Positions 47,990 through 58,900 of a DNA stretch of 64,000 bases are shown here, one piece after another (position 1 is the stretch's first letter; the number at the start of each line of letters is the position of its first letter). This DNA comes from Turnera subulata (lineage: Eukaryota > Streptophyta > Magnoliopsida > Malpighiales > Passifloraceae). The stretch covers positions 128,822-192,821 of the forward strand of contig JAKUCV010001081.1 of the NCBI GenBank assembly GCA_028386065.3, read 5' to 3'. The position numbers and the translations under genes are program-made. The notes beneath the pieces are model-generated. The model ran no database searches. It saw nothing but the letters and a program-made list of their open reading frames with translations, and had not been told where the DNA came from.

Positions 47990-50900
47990 CTACTCTGTTT
48001 GCACTACGATTTGCATACTGATATCTAAACTCATAAAGACTCGACGAGACATGAATAAGATCTTGTAATAGTAGTCCAGTTATTGGACGGTGGAGGCGAT
48101 CGTTGCAACCATTGAACCAACCCCAGGCAATCAGTTTCCCATACCACCTTCGTGCACCCCTTCTCCCCCGCTAGCTTGACTCCCAAGTAACCCGCACAGG
48201 CCTCAGCTTTAGCTGGATCAAATGCACCCTCTTGCTTCTTTGTCGCAAAAGAGAACCTCCCTGTGATCATTGCGAGCCACTACACCGAGGCTAGTGGTGT
48301 GCGTACCGCAGGCTTCATCCGTGTTTACCTTTACCCATTGCAAGGGAGGCGCCTGCCATTGCTGGATGCGATTCAGTGCACCTCCTCCCGTCTCATTCTG
48401 CTGCCCATCTATCGACTTCTAGTAATCTTGCCAAAGGCATACTACACGCGTTACAATTACTGCTGGATTTGGGGTAGCATTGTTGAAGACCATATCATTC
48501 CTTGCTTTCCATATTGCCCATAATAGTATGCTCATAGAACCAAAAACCTCACAGCTCACATTTTGTCGCAAATCATGCAACCAAGGGAATATATCTGTGT
48601 GGTGCGACCCAGTAATGCTATATCTTGCCACCGCCTACACCTCCTTTGTCCATGAACAATCCCTGAACAGATGAATAGTTGACTCATTTGTAGATGAGCA
48701 AAGAAGGCAAATCGGATCAATATTCACCTGTCGCATGCACAGTTTGGTTCTGGTTGCTAGAGCATCTTGGCATAATCTCCATAGAAAAATCCTAATCTTC
48801 GGCGGGATGGAGAGCTGCCATACCTCGTTCCACCAAGCTGCTTGGGCTGCTGTTCTATCCGGACCCTACACCATTAAATGGTATCCACTTCGCACCGAGT
48901 AAGAGCCATTCTTCGTATATCTCCATGAGAGTATGTCGGCAGGTGAGCTGCTGCAGAGGGGAATATTGAGTATCTTTGCTGTTGTAGACCTGTCAAACGT
49001 AGCCTAGATCGCGAGCCTGTTCCATTCCATTCGGTCCAAATCAATCAACTCGCTTACCATCATGTTCTCATCAGTGCCAATGGCATCCGCATTCAATTGT
49101 GTTGCAGAACTCTCATCAAGCCAATTATCCTTCCACACTCGGATGCTTGCTCCATTACCAACTGTCCAATATGCCCCTTTGTGAATGACCTCCCTCCCAT
49201 GGATGATGCTTCTCCAAGTATAGCTCGAATTTTGGCCTACCGAAGCCTTCAAAAAATCGGTTCTTCTATAATACTTGGCCTTCAGTACCTGTGCTAGTAG
49301 AGAGTCTGGATAGTGAATGAGTGTCCAAGCTTGCTTAGCTAGCATGGCCGAATTGAAAGCCCCCAGCTTCCTGAATCCAATACCACCCATGCGCTTCGGT
49401 CTGCACAGTTTGTCCCATGCGATCCAACAAATCCCATTCCTTCCTTCCTCATGCCCCCACCAAAACTTCTTCAGAGCCTACTCCATCTCATCACAGATCC
49501 CTTGTGGTATCATGAAACAGCTCATCAAGTAAGTGGGTATGCTTTGCACTACGGATTTGATGAGTACCTCTTTTCCAGCTGCAGATAAAGTTTTCTCTTT
49601 CCATCCTGACAACTTCTTACACACTCTATCCCTCAAAGAACCAAAAATAGCTTTCTTGGATCTGTCCACCACCGTTGGCATGCCTAGATACTTTTGAAAT
49701 CGGTCCACAGCCTTAAATCCTATCCACTCTTGGATATCAATAGCAAACTGTTCATGCATGTTTCGGCTTAGTGAGAATTCCGATTTATCAAAATTTGTTC
49801 GCTGGCCTGAAGCCTCCTCATATGTGCGGACAATCTGGGTAAGGGTGAAGATTTCTTGCCTTGTAGCTCTAGAGAAGAGAAGGTAATCATCTGCAAAGAA
49901 AAGATGGCTGATTGAAGGAGCCGATCTCACCACTTGGACACCATGTATAAGCCCCCTGCGTTCTGCATCTGAAATCAAAGCTGAAAAGCCTTCCACACAC
50001 AACAAGAATAAGTAAGGGGAAACAGGATCCCCTTGTCTCAATCCTCGTGTGGGCTGAAAGCTTTCACTAGGGATCCTATTAATCAAAATAGAATAAGACA
50101 CAGATGTTATACATTGCATAATTAGGCCAATCCAACGCTCACAAAAACCTAATCTCCTCATCATTTTCTCTAAGTATTGCCACTCCACTCTATCATATGC
50201 CTTACTCATATCCATTTTTAGTCCAAAAATCCCTCTCTTTCCCCTCCGCTTCTTTCACATGTGATGGAAGATTTCAAAGGCTAAGAGAGCATTATCAGTA
50301 ATGAGACGACCTGGGATAAAGGCACTTTGCTTCAGGCTTATGATTTCTGGGAGAGTGGCTTTCAATCTGTTACACAAGACTTTGGAGATGATTTTATAAA
50401 AGACATTACATAAGCTGATGGGGCGATATTGTTGACACGGGGTTTGTTACTTTAGGAATGAGAACAATAAAAGTAGAATTAAAACTAGAAAAACTGACTC
50501 CACTACGAAGAAAATAAATAACTATCTCAACTAAGTTATTACCTAAGAGACTCCAAAACTGCTGGTAGAAAAGGGTTGGCATGCCATCAGGTCCTGGAGC
50601 TTTGGTGGGGTGCATCTGCTTTAGGGCTAGCTCAACCTCCTCCTTGGAGAGGTCACGTGTCAAATCGGCATTCATAGCCTCCATTACCGTCAGCTGCACA
50701 TATTCAAGGACAATATCCATCTCCGAACAACCCACAGACGAGTACATATCTCTGAAGTAATCCACTAAAATCTCCTCAACTTCTTCTTGTTGGGAATGCC
50801 ACTCACCCCCCGGATCCTTGATTTTTTTGATTCGATTCCTGGCCCTCCTCTGCGTTGTTTTTCAATTGAAGAAGCTGGTATTTTTGTCCCCCTCTTTGAG

Positions 50901-51976
50901 CCAAGAAGCTCGAGATCTTTGGGCCCACATAATCTCCTCCTTTCTTACAAGGGAGTTGACCTTTTTCATATATGCGATGCAGCTCCTGCAAATTCTCCTG
51001 TGTGGGCACATTAGCCTGGATCGACTATAGCTAGTCCCGTAGTGCTTTTAATTGCTTATTCATTGAACCAAACTGGGACGCTCCCCACACAGATAAACGA
51101 GTCCCACAGAAATTCAGTCGCTGGTTAATGTCAAACTGCCCATTCATCATGGACGACATCTCCCAGGCTATTGCCACTTCGGTCTTACAGGCTTCCTCTT
51201 GTAACCACATCTTCTCAAAGCAAAAAGGTCTCGTTCTTTGCTCTGACACTCTCCCAGGTCGCCTGCTGGTGCGAAGTAGTAAAGGCGAATGATCCGAGAA
51301 GTGTCTGGGGATATGATGATAATGCATTCAGGAAACCAGCTCTTCCATTCCCTCGTTGCAATTCCTCTATCTAGTCTCTCCCTGATATGGCTATGCTCAT
51401 CTTGGCCATTATCCCATGTGTACACATTGCCCATATAAGCAATGTCCTCCAGTTCGCAGGCAGTTAATGCGTCATTGAAAGCCTCCATGCACCTGTAATC
51501 ACGTACTCTCCCCCCTCCTTCTCATGAGAATATCCGATTTTATTGAAATCACCCATTACAACCCACGAAAGAGCAAACTGTGTCTTTAGATTACGCAATA
51601 ACTCCCATGTGAGATGCTTGTTTTGATGCTCCGGCCAACCATACAGACCAGTGAACCTCCACTCCCTATCCACCTCACTACCAAAACGAACCCTAGTGTC
51701 GATATGGTGCACTAACATGCTACATAGTGAAACATCCCAAACATCCTTCCACATTAGAACCAACCCTCCTCGTCGAGCACTGCCACTTCCTCCACAGTCA
51801 ATAACCAACAAATTTTGAAATCTCATCCTACCATTTAACCTATTCACCTCGTTTGTCTTCAATCTCGTTTCAGATAAGAAGACCATGTTTGGGGAATCAA
51901 GCTGTAGTTGCTTGATTAAGTTATTCTCTGCCTGCGGGTTCCCCAAACCGCGACAGTTCCACGCCAAGATCCTCAT
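47990..51976 (-). pseudogene. LINE ORF2 of the second copy (broken)
   Basis: Minus ATG is at 51976 (MRILAWNCRGLGNPQAEN). The endonuclease has MVFLSETR, WVVMGDFN and, after a frameshift, RHFSDHSPLLL. The RT has KAPGPDGMPTLFYQQFW (50640-50560), a gap near 50220-50406 with frame damage, then MDMSKAYDRVEW, GLRQGDPVSPYLF and the catalytic HLFFADDYLLF. zf-RVT is at 49004-49390 (GGIGFRKLGAFNSAMLAKQ). RNase H is at 48031-48270 (KAEACAGYLGVKLA). Several frameshifts and stops are present. Confidence 0.87.
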
Positions 51977-52022
51977 TGCGTCTGGCAGGATTGCTCCGCA
52001 GTCGTCGCCTCTCCCGCCGGAG

Positions 52023-52690
52023 TTATAGAACACAAGTTATCATCCTTCCTTTTCGCCTTTTTACCCACCCCTCCCACTCCATTTTCTCACCATCCTCGGC
52101 ATACCCCTTTCTCTTTCCTGGTTCCTCAAGTTTTGTGGTCTGCCTAGCCTCGTCCTCCTTTCTGGCCAATCTCTTCCATCTACTCCCAGTGGGGGTCCCT
52201 TGTGCGCCCGAAGCCGCTTCTGCAACAACCATCAAATCAGCACTGGCCGAAGTCGGCATAGGAGGATGTATCCTTAGTGCATCACTTGCTGTGCCCGGCA
52301 ATAACGACTCAGACTGATTATTCCCAGGTGTCAGCAGTGGCGATGATTGTTTTTGAGTTTCTCGCCTCTCCTGTTTCTCTGATCTGTTCGCACCCATGGT
52401 GAAAACCGTATCAGCTTCTGTCATAGAAAGTACGACCGACCCTACATCCACCGTCGTCGCATTAACGCTGCTCACCATCTCCGGCAACCCACTGTCCTCC
52501 TTCCCTGTAACCCCCCCTGAATTGTTATCTTCAGAGTTAGCAAGTGAGAATAGAGTATCAGCCACTACTATTTTCCCTTTGTCTGACCCTGCTCCACCAA
52601 GCCTCAGTAGTTTTTCGAGTGCAAAAGGCAACTTTTCCTTCTCTCTGTGTATTTCCGCTTGCTCCCCAACTTTTTCGAGAGCATTTTGAT
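52023..52690 (-). pseudogene. C-terminal part of LINE ORF1, second copy
   Basis: The open frame runs from about 52690 to 52023 without the DUF4283 and zinc-knuckle parts expected upstream. It is rich in G, S, T, E and K and ends in a basic segment (KRRKGRM) about 45 bases before the ORF2 start. Position and composition identify it; the sequence itself is not a conserved domain. Confidence 0.6.
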
Positions 52691-52700
52691 ATATTTTTGT

Positions 52701-53050
52701 TTTTTATATAAACGACCTGAAGTAGCCCCATAAGGAATGTTGGCTTACTGATAAACCCATTGCATTGTGATTGTGAAGAAAAGAAGAATTTAAATTATTG
52801 TAAAACCTATGGAAAAAAGGAATTAACAGTTTTACTTGATGCTTAAATGCAATAAAGACCAGTCGCTACCATTACTAGATATCAACATGGGTAAAAAGAA
52901 ACAAAGTGAGAGAGAGGTGGGAAGTGTTTTTTTTGGTTGGTTTTGCAAAAGCAATGCGCGTAAGCCTGACTTGTCAGCAAGCTTCCCCTTCAGGAAAGCG
53001 CTCCTTTATTGGCTCATTTTTGCAACAGAAAGAAGATAAATAAAACAACC
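52701..53050. other. Intergenic stretch without a gene
   Basis: Unremarkable AT-rich sequence between a LINE and a retroposon. I see no coding or RNA signal. Confidence 0.5.
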
Positions 53051-53063
53051 TCACCTCCTAGCC

Positions 53064-54459
53064 TTTTTTTTTTGTCGAAGGGTTAAGACATTTATATAAT
53101 AACCTGTGGAGATAAATCTCCACATAGAGTACCAATACAACCACAATTCCAGACAGAAACAAAAGCTGCTACTAGAGGGGTAAGCCCTATCCTCTTAGTA
53201 ACTGCCAGATAGATAACAATACAGTACCATAATATAGAAAAACTAGCTAAATAGACAGAAAAGCAGATAAAATTATCGCCTTCCAGGATGTTGTGGAGAA
53301 AAAGAACTCGATCGGCACTGGTCTTCAAACATAGGTAAGCAACCGATAAGAGAGGATATTTAGGCCTGATGATGCAGGTTTCTATCCTAAACACAAAGTG
53401 TTTTAAACAGCCACTCCCATATGACAGAGATGAAAACCATTCGAGTGTAACCTTTTCCAAAACAACGTCCAGAGGCCTGCTGAGGAGCACTCGCACTGGC
53501 TCAACTTCCAGAATTTGCAACCCTTGAATCCGGCCAACAATGGCGTTCCCTTTATTTTTTGGTTGGGTATCCCGAACCTAAATGAGTTGCAACAAAAACT
53601 CACCCCTACTAGGCATGAGAGAACTCTCAGGATTCACAATACTGTGACAAAATAAAGAGGATAAACCCGAGTCCCAAAAGTATATCCCCTCCTGTAAACA
53701 CCATCACTCTGGCTCGGATGGGAGGAACACGCTCCCATCCCCGGTGGTACTAGCTTCTGGTCCAGACACAAACTTGCCTTTTAATTGCCAGATTCTAAGC
53801 AGATGTCCCTTGAGAGTATTAGCAGAGAGGGTTTTGTCAGAGCATACCTTAGCCACGAGATGTGTTTTGTTGATGATATCCCCGAAGGCATCATCACTGC
53901 TCTCCATCTCTTTGTCCTGATTAGAGGCCCTGAGCCTCACCACAAAGTCTTCCTCCTTCCAATGGAAGTCTGGTGGAGTCAACATTGCTCTTAGCACTTG
54001 CAATAAAGCACACAACAACTAGCTTCCAAACAGCACCCCACAAAAGAGGGTAAACGTACTCCCACAGCGATAGCTTGAAGCTACACCAGGGAAACAGAAA
54101 GTAAAAACAAGATTAATAGATTGGTAAATGGTTAAACAACACGAAGGGAATAGGCTTTCGCGGGTTGAATATGTAGTAATGTGGGAAGAAAAAATTGAGG
54201 CATAATGGAGAATGGGTTGTGAAAAACAGAAACGGAGTAAAAGGTTTTGCTACTTAGAGAGTAGATCAGGAACAGATCTTCCCAGATCTATGTATTCCAG
54301 GCCGGATCATGTGGGGAAGATGGCAGATCTTGCCATTTTTGGTGAGAAAATGGATGTATGGAAGGGTTATCTACTGTTCACCACTGTTTACTAGTTGAGA
54401 GAAAACGAAAACCCTCGCACTGGACTTAAACTGAAGCAGAAAAGGAACGCGAATATCTT
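53064..54459 (-). mobile_element. Internally deleted LINE retroposon with 17-bp target duplication
   Basis: TCACCTCCTAGCCTTTT occurs at 53051-53067 and exactly again at 54460-54476. The element between them is minus strand: a T run at 53064-53073 is its A tail. The part at 53704-54018 encodes the start of a LINE ORF1 (DUF4283-like; VVRLRASNQDKEMESSDDAF, TLSANTLKGHLLRIWQLKG). The remainder to the left is LINE-like 3' end with no ORF2. So only the 5' part and the tail of a LINE are present, joined by deletion. The perfect duplication shows the insertion is recent. Confidence 0.82.
53704..54018 (-). pseudogene. LINE ORF1 N-terminal fragment
   Basis: This 104-residue open frame includes AFGDIINKTHLVAKVCSDKT and a LKGHLLRIWQLKGKF segment. 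It resembles the first part of the DUF4283 domain in LINE ORF1 proteins, but the C-terminal domain and zinc knuckle are missing. It lies within the retroposon at 53064-54459. Confidence 0.6.
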
Positions 54460-54476
54460 TCACCTCCTAGCCTTTT

Positions 54477-55250
54477 AGTCTCTAGTAATAGTAACTAGTA
54501 ATAGTAGTACTTATTATTATTTATTTTATAATAAAGAATGCCATTTGCCGCTGCCCTCTAACCTGTGGGTGGGCTATTATACTAATACCACCACCGTCAC
54601 CACCTGGCTATTATACTACCCACCACCGTCACCACTTTTTTATATATATATATTTTTGGGAATATTACATACCATTACCAGCAACGCAGGGAGGGAGAGA
54701 GAGTGTGCGCGCCCTTGTGTTTGTGTCCGCCCTTGTCCGACGTCATCGGCCTCACCGGCTGCTCGTAACGCCATATCTGACGTGTACGGCCCTAGAAAAT
54801 AAGTAGCTCCCCTTTACATTAAATACCCTTTTAATGACTTCCACCTGTCCCAAAACTAACCAGATTCTTTTTTTGATGAAAAACTAACCGGATTCGAAAC
54901 ACACAACACACACAAAAGAAAAAAAAAAATGTTTCATCAAACTCCTCCACAACATAACGTAATAACGTTCTTTAGTTTGTTAGACAAAAAGTAACATTTT
55001 CTTTTTGTTGAAAAAAAGAATAAAGTAACATTATGTTTCCATCAAAAATCTATATCCAAATATCTAACAAAACCATAATAAAATATATTTAAAAGAAAAA
55101 TAAGAAAACACACGCAGAAAGAGCACGCAACACTTGCTGCTGGCTGGTTTAAAATAAAAAAAAAAACACTTGCTGGCAATTTGCAGTAGTAGCACAGTAC
55201 AGTACAGAGTTGGTCTTCCATTTCTTGTCGCTTTTTGGCGGTTTTGAGCC
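54477..55250 (+). promoter_or_regulatory. Upstream region of the TRF-like gene
   Basis: There is no gene here. It contains a 33-base tandem duplication (54570-54634, GGCTATTATACTA with CACCACCGTCACCAC), a TATATATATATA run at 54642-54652, a GA run and an ACGT core in CCGACGTCAT near 54737. Stretches rich in A follow (54915-55110). The transcription start is probably near 55200-55270, judged from the C/T-rich leader TCACTCACTCACTCC and the splice donor after 55339. These are inferences from composition only. Confidence 0.45.
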
Positions 55251-55985
55251 TCTTCGGTTTCGAACAGAACATTCGCTCAAATTTTCTCATTCACTCACTC
55301 ACTCCTTGCCTTCCGTTTTCCCCTCTTTTTCTCTCTAAGGTCAGATCTTCTCTTTTTATTTTACACTACAGCTTTTATGCCCTTTTTCTTTTTTGTTTAC
55401 GGTTATGCTTTTTGATTTTTGTTTGGTAAAGATTGTTTGTGGTTTACGCTGATCGGAGCTCCCGAGTTCGTCGAGATTCCGTCTCCGATCGCGAAGAATG
55501 AGGTGCGTTTTGTTGTTCGTTTTTTCTTTTTTGTTTGCTTTTCTGCTTTTCCTGATACTGTCTGTTTGGTTCCCGATAAAACTACTGAGAGAGAGAGGGG
55601 AAAAAAAAAAAACATTTAAAGTAAAAACTCGGTTAACTTAACTCTGTCCCCTTCCTTAATTTAAGCTTATGAACGTAGCAACCTTATCGCATGTCTCCAT
55701 TTTTTTCTTCATCGGACCATCGGAAATAATATGATCATATTAAGTGGTAATAGTTCTAAGCCTACTCTCTCTTCTTTTTTTTTTTTCCAGTTTGTGATTG
55801 AATAAGTAACGGTTACACTCGAAAAGCTTTTTTTGCTCGGACCTTTTGTCTTTTTGTTTGGATGATATTTACTACTATTGCATGTTGTCCTGCTCTAGTT
55901 TCCTGGCAATGGAAAGTAATTGCTTCTGTTTCATTCTTGTTGCTATTGGTATGAATCAGTGAATGCGGGTGATCTTGGTTGAAAA

Positions 55986-58900
55986 ATGAGAGCTAAGAAG
56001 AGTATTGAAGGGTTGGATCAAATGGATCGAGAAGCGCATTATCCTAAGAAGCTTTGCAGTAAGAAATGTCAAAAGGTGAAATTTTATATCTTCACTTGGG
56101 GAGCTTGTGCGCTGTCAATTGTATTGTTTTCGTAAGTGCTTGAATTTATGCTGTTGGGAATCCTTCCCTGTACTTTATCTCCTGTTGCAATCTACCCTGA
56201 AAGAATGTGAGATGAACTTACTGGATTTTCATAAGAGGAGACTGTGAGATGAACTAGCTGGATTTTCATATAGGCATGACAGCAGTTGGAGAAAGTGATG
56301 AACCATCCTATGGCACTGCCAGAAAAAGATGTTTTCTTCCTCTTAGCATTGTGTGCTTTGGAGTGAGATGCTAAGATAGACAATCTCTAGAACAAATAAA
56401 AGCTTTTCCATTTTTGTCTTTCTTTTCTCCTCAGTTTTACTTTCTGAGTTTTGTACTACAAGGGTAGCAGTCGAACTCTTGACCCTGTCAGATAACCCCA
56501 CCTCTCATTTCTGCTTCCACTTATCCACCTGTATAGATTTCTAAATTTGTCTTTGTTATTCTATGTTTCCTTTTTGTTGAAAGTAACGACAGTGGAAATC
56601 TGCTTAGCAAAGAATGGACTTTTTTGTCTCTTCCATTTACTTTGGAATGGTTTCACCTGAGGATCTCAAGAGATTGCAAATCATTTTTCTAGTTCATTGC
56701 GCGCGTGATTCTGCCACGTCACAATCCCATGAGTGAGTGCACAACACAACACAACACATTCAACTTGAGTGTTTTCTTGCAACATTTTCTCTTTCCACCC
56801 CAAGTGAAACCACACTATTTTGGCTAGCTAGGAGATGCTAGTTGAAGGAAAATTTTCCAGTTCTGCTTCTGGATGTCTATCATTCTTGGCTACAACTTGT
56901 CATTCATGATCTCATAGACGCAGCAGCAGTGCCCTGAAGATGACTGGTTCTTCAGCTTGAAAAAGTAGAATATGTTATGACATCAGGCCTTGATCATTTC
57001 ATCCAATCCACAGACTGGAGAGATTCTATTTGATCAGGAAAAGCCTTCTCCCATTTTTCCTCCTTTCAATTTTGTGGCAGGGAGAATGGGTGACTTCTTT
57101 TGCATTCTCTTAGGAATAGTAATAGATTTTTTTTATGAATTTTCTTGAGCAGTCGGAGTCACTTTACAAGAGCTTTTGTTTATCAATCTGTACAAATTAC
57201 ACCATTTGAGTTTCTCAGACGACCTTTTGACTATGGTTAGGTTACTTTGTTTTTCTTTGGTATCATTCAGGAGCTGCAGGTTAGATGCGCTGAAATGTGA
57301 TGCTGATCTTTCTTTTCCACGAATTCCTTGGTGATGCTTTATGTTGTAGCTGTGTATAATTCATGGAACATAGTGCATGTTCTTGTATTATGTTTCCTTT
57401 AATTCAGTTGACATCCTTTAGCCAGCCATGACTCATGGAGATATCTGTACTGCTTTACTTAGGTAAAGGTAGAAGAATCTGACATGCCTGAAGTGGAAGA
57501 TGAATCAATTGAAGTGCAGCATTTACTTGCTGAACCAAAAACGGAGCATGTTTCTGTTGATGGGGCATTGTCTTTGGGTAAAGAGAATTCATGGAAGCAC
57601 ACAGACCTTGAGAAGTTTTCATATGGATTTGACTACATCATGAAAGAAGATTATGGTAATTTTGCTATTGGTTCCCCTCTCTTCACTTTTTGTCTTGGTT
57701 TTAGTACTAAGTACAGATCTTTTTGTGCTTGCATGCACGCATCTACATCTATGAAAGAAAGTGAGATAGTTGCACATGTCTGGAATGCATGTCATTCCTT
57801 ATTTCCTGCTCTTCTAGAACTGGTCTTTTGGTCCTTTAGCTTTTCATCTTTAACTGACTTGGTATGTATATTTCTGATATGAACAATAATAATGATAAAT
57901 CAGAGCCACAAATCATCACCAGCAAATAAAGAAGATGATGAGTGAGATGATATCGACATACTAAAAATACATCTGCCATAGACTACTTTCCCCAGTTTTT
58001 CGGATATTCCTTCGGATGAAAAAATGTACCTTAGATTAGAAGCATCATAAACCCTGACTTGCCTTGAGCCACCCAAGTACATCCTTCACTTAAGGCATTT
58101 GAAAAGAGGTCTTAGAGCATGGTTAGACCCTTATTTATGTTTTTTAACATCTGTGACATGACTCAACTTTTAAGCTGGAGTGCTGTCATATGTACTACGG
58201 ATGGGAAATGCATTTTTTTGCTTATCTTCGGTTAATTTGTTTCATCTTATTTTTGGTATCTACTGAATCATATAACATGTCCTCTTTCTTTTTTTTTTTT
58301 TCGTTATAGGAGGGTTTGGACCTTTTAATAGCCAAGAACAGTTCGAATTAGAGCTTGGAGTATGTAAACCTTCCTCTTTTTTGTAGTGAAATTTCTTATT
58401 CTCCTGATGTTCTACTCTACAATGAAAGTATTATCATAGTATCTTTGCTTTCTTGCTTTAACCCACACCATGCTTTAATGCCTTATGCGATCTGTCTTTT
58501 CTCTCATACCTTTGAACTAGTTCCCTTCAGAGATAGTTGTGTGGAATCAATACCCACATATCATGATCTCATGAGTGTTTTAGTAGGTTCTTGATGGATT
58601 TCTGGACGAAATTGATGAGGTAGATGATATTCATGCAGCAAATGACATCTCTGGGGCATGCAAAGATTTTCTACTGGGTAAAGCTTCTGATTGTCTTCCA
58701 AGTTCATTCTGTTATAAAATTAAACTATTTTATCCATTTCGTTATTTTTGAATGCAGATGTTGAACTAGCTGACAAAGTTTCTGTCCTGGATTATGCTCC
58801 TTGCGTTAGATCAAATTTGGAGAATTCATGTTCGGAAAGTCAATCTCCAGACTTCAGTGGAAGCAGTTATGCTGTAATGGTACTGTCAGAATCATCCATT

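Larger units (their letters stand above)
47846..52700 (-). mobile_element. L1-type LINE, second copy, 5'-truncated
   Basis: An A tail is seen as T at 47844-47858 on the left. To the right follow RNase H, zf-RVT, RT and endonuclease of ORF2, and the C-terminal part of ORF1 up to about 52700. The ORF1 core and 5' leader are absent, the usual 5' truncation. No clear target duplication is seen. It is a different LINE family from the one at 36835-47587. Confidence 0.85.

Noticed and set aside
53092..53520. 142-residue ORF with apparent membrane-like segments
   Set aside because: It lies in the 3' tail of a LINE retroposon; hydrophobicity comes from T-rich composition and no family is recognisable.
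57484..57882. 132-residue ORF as a separate gene
   Set aside because: It is exon 2 of the TRF-like gene read on into intron 2; the donor at 57656 fits the phase of exon 3.
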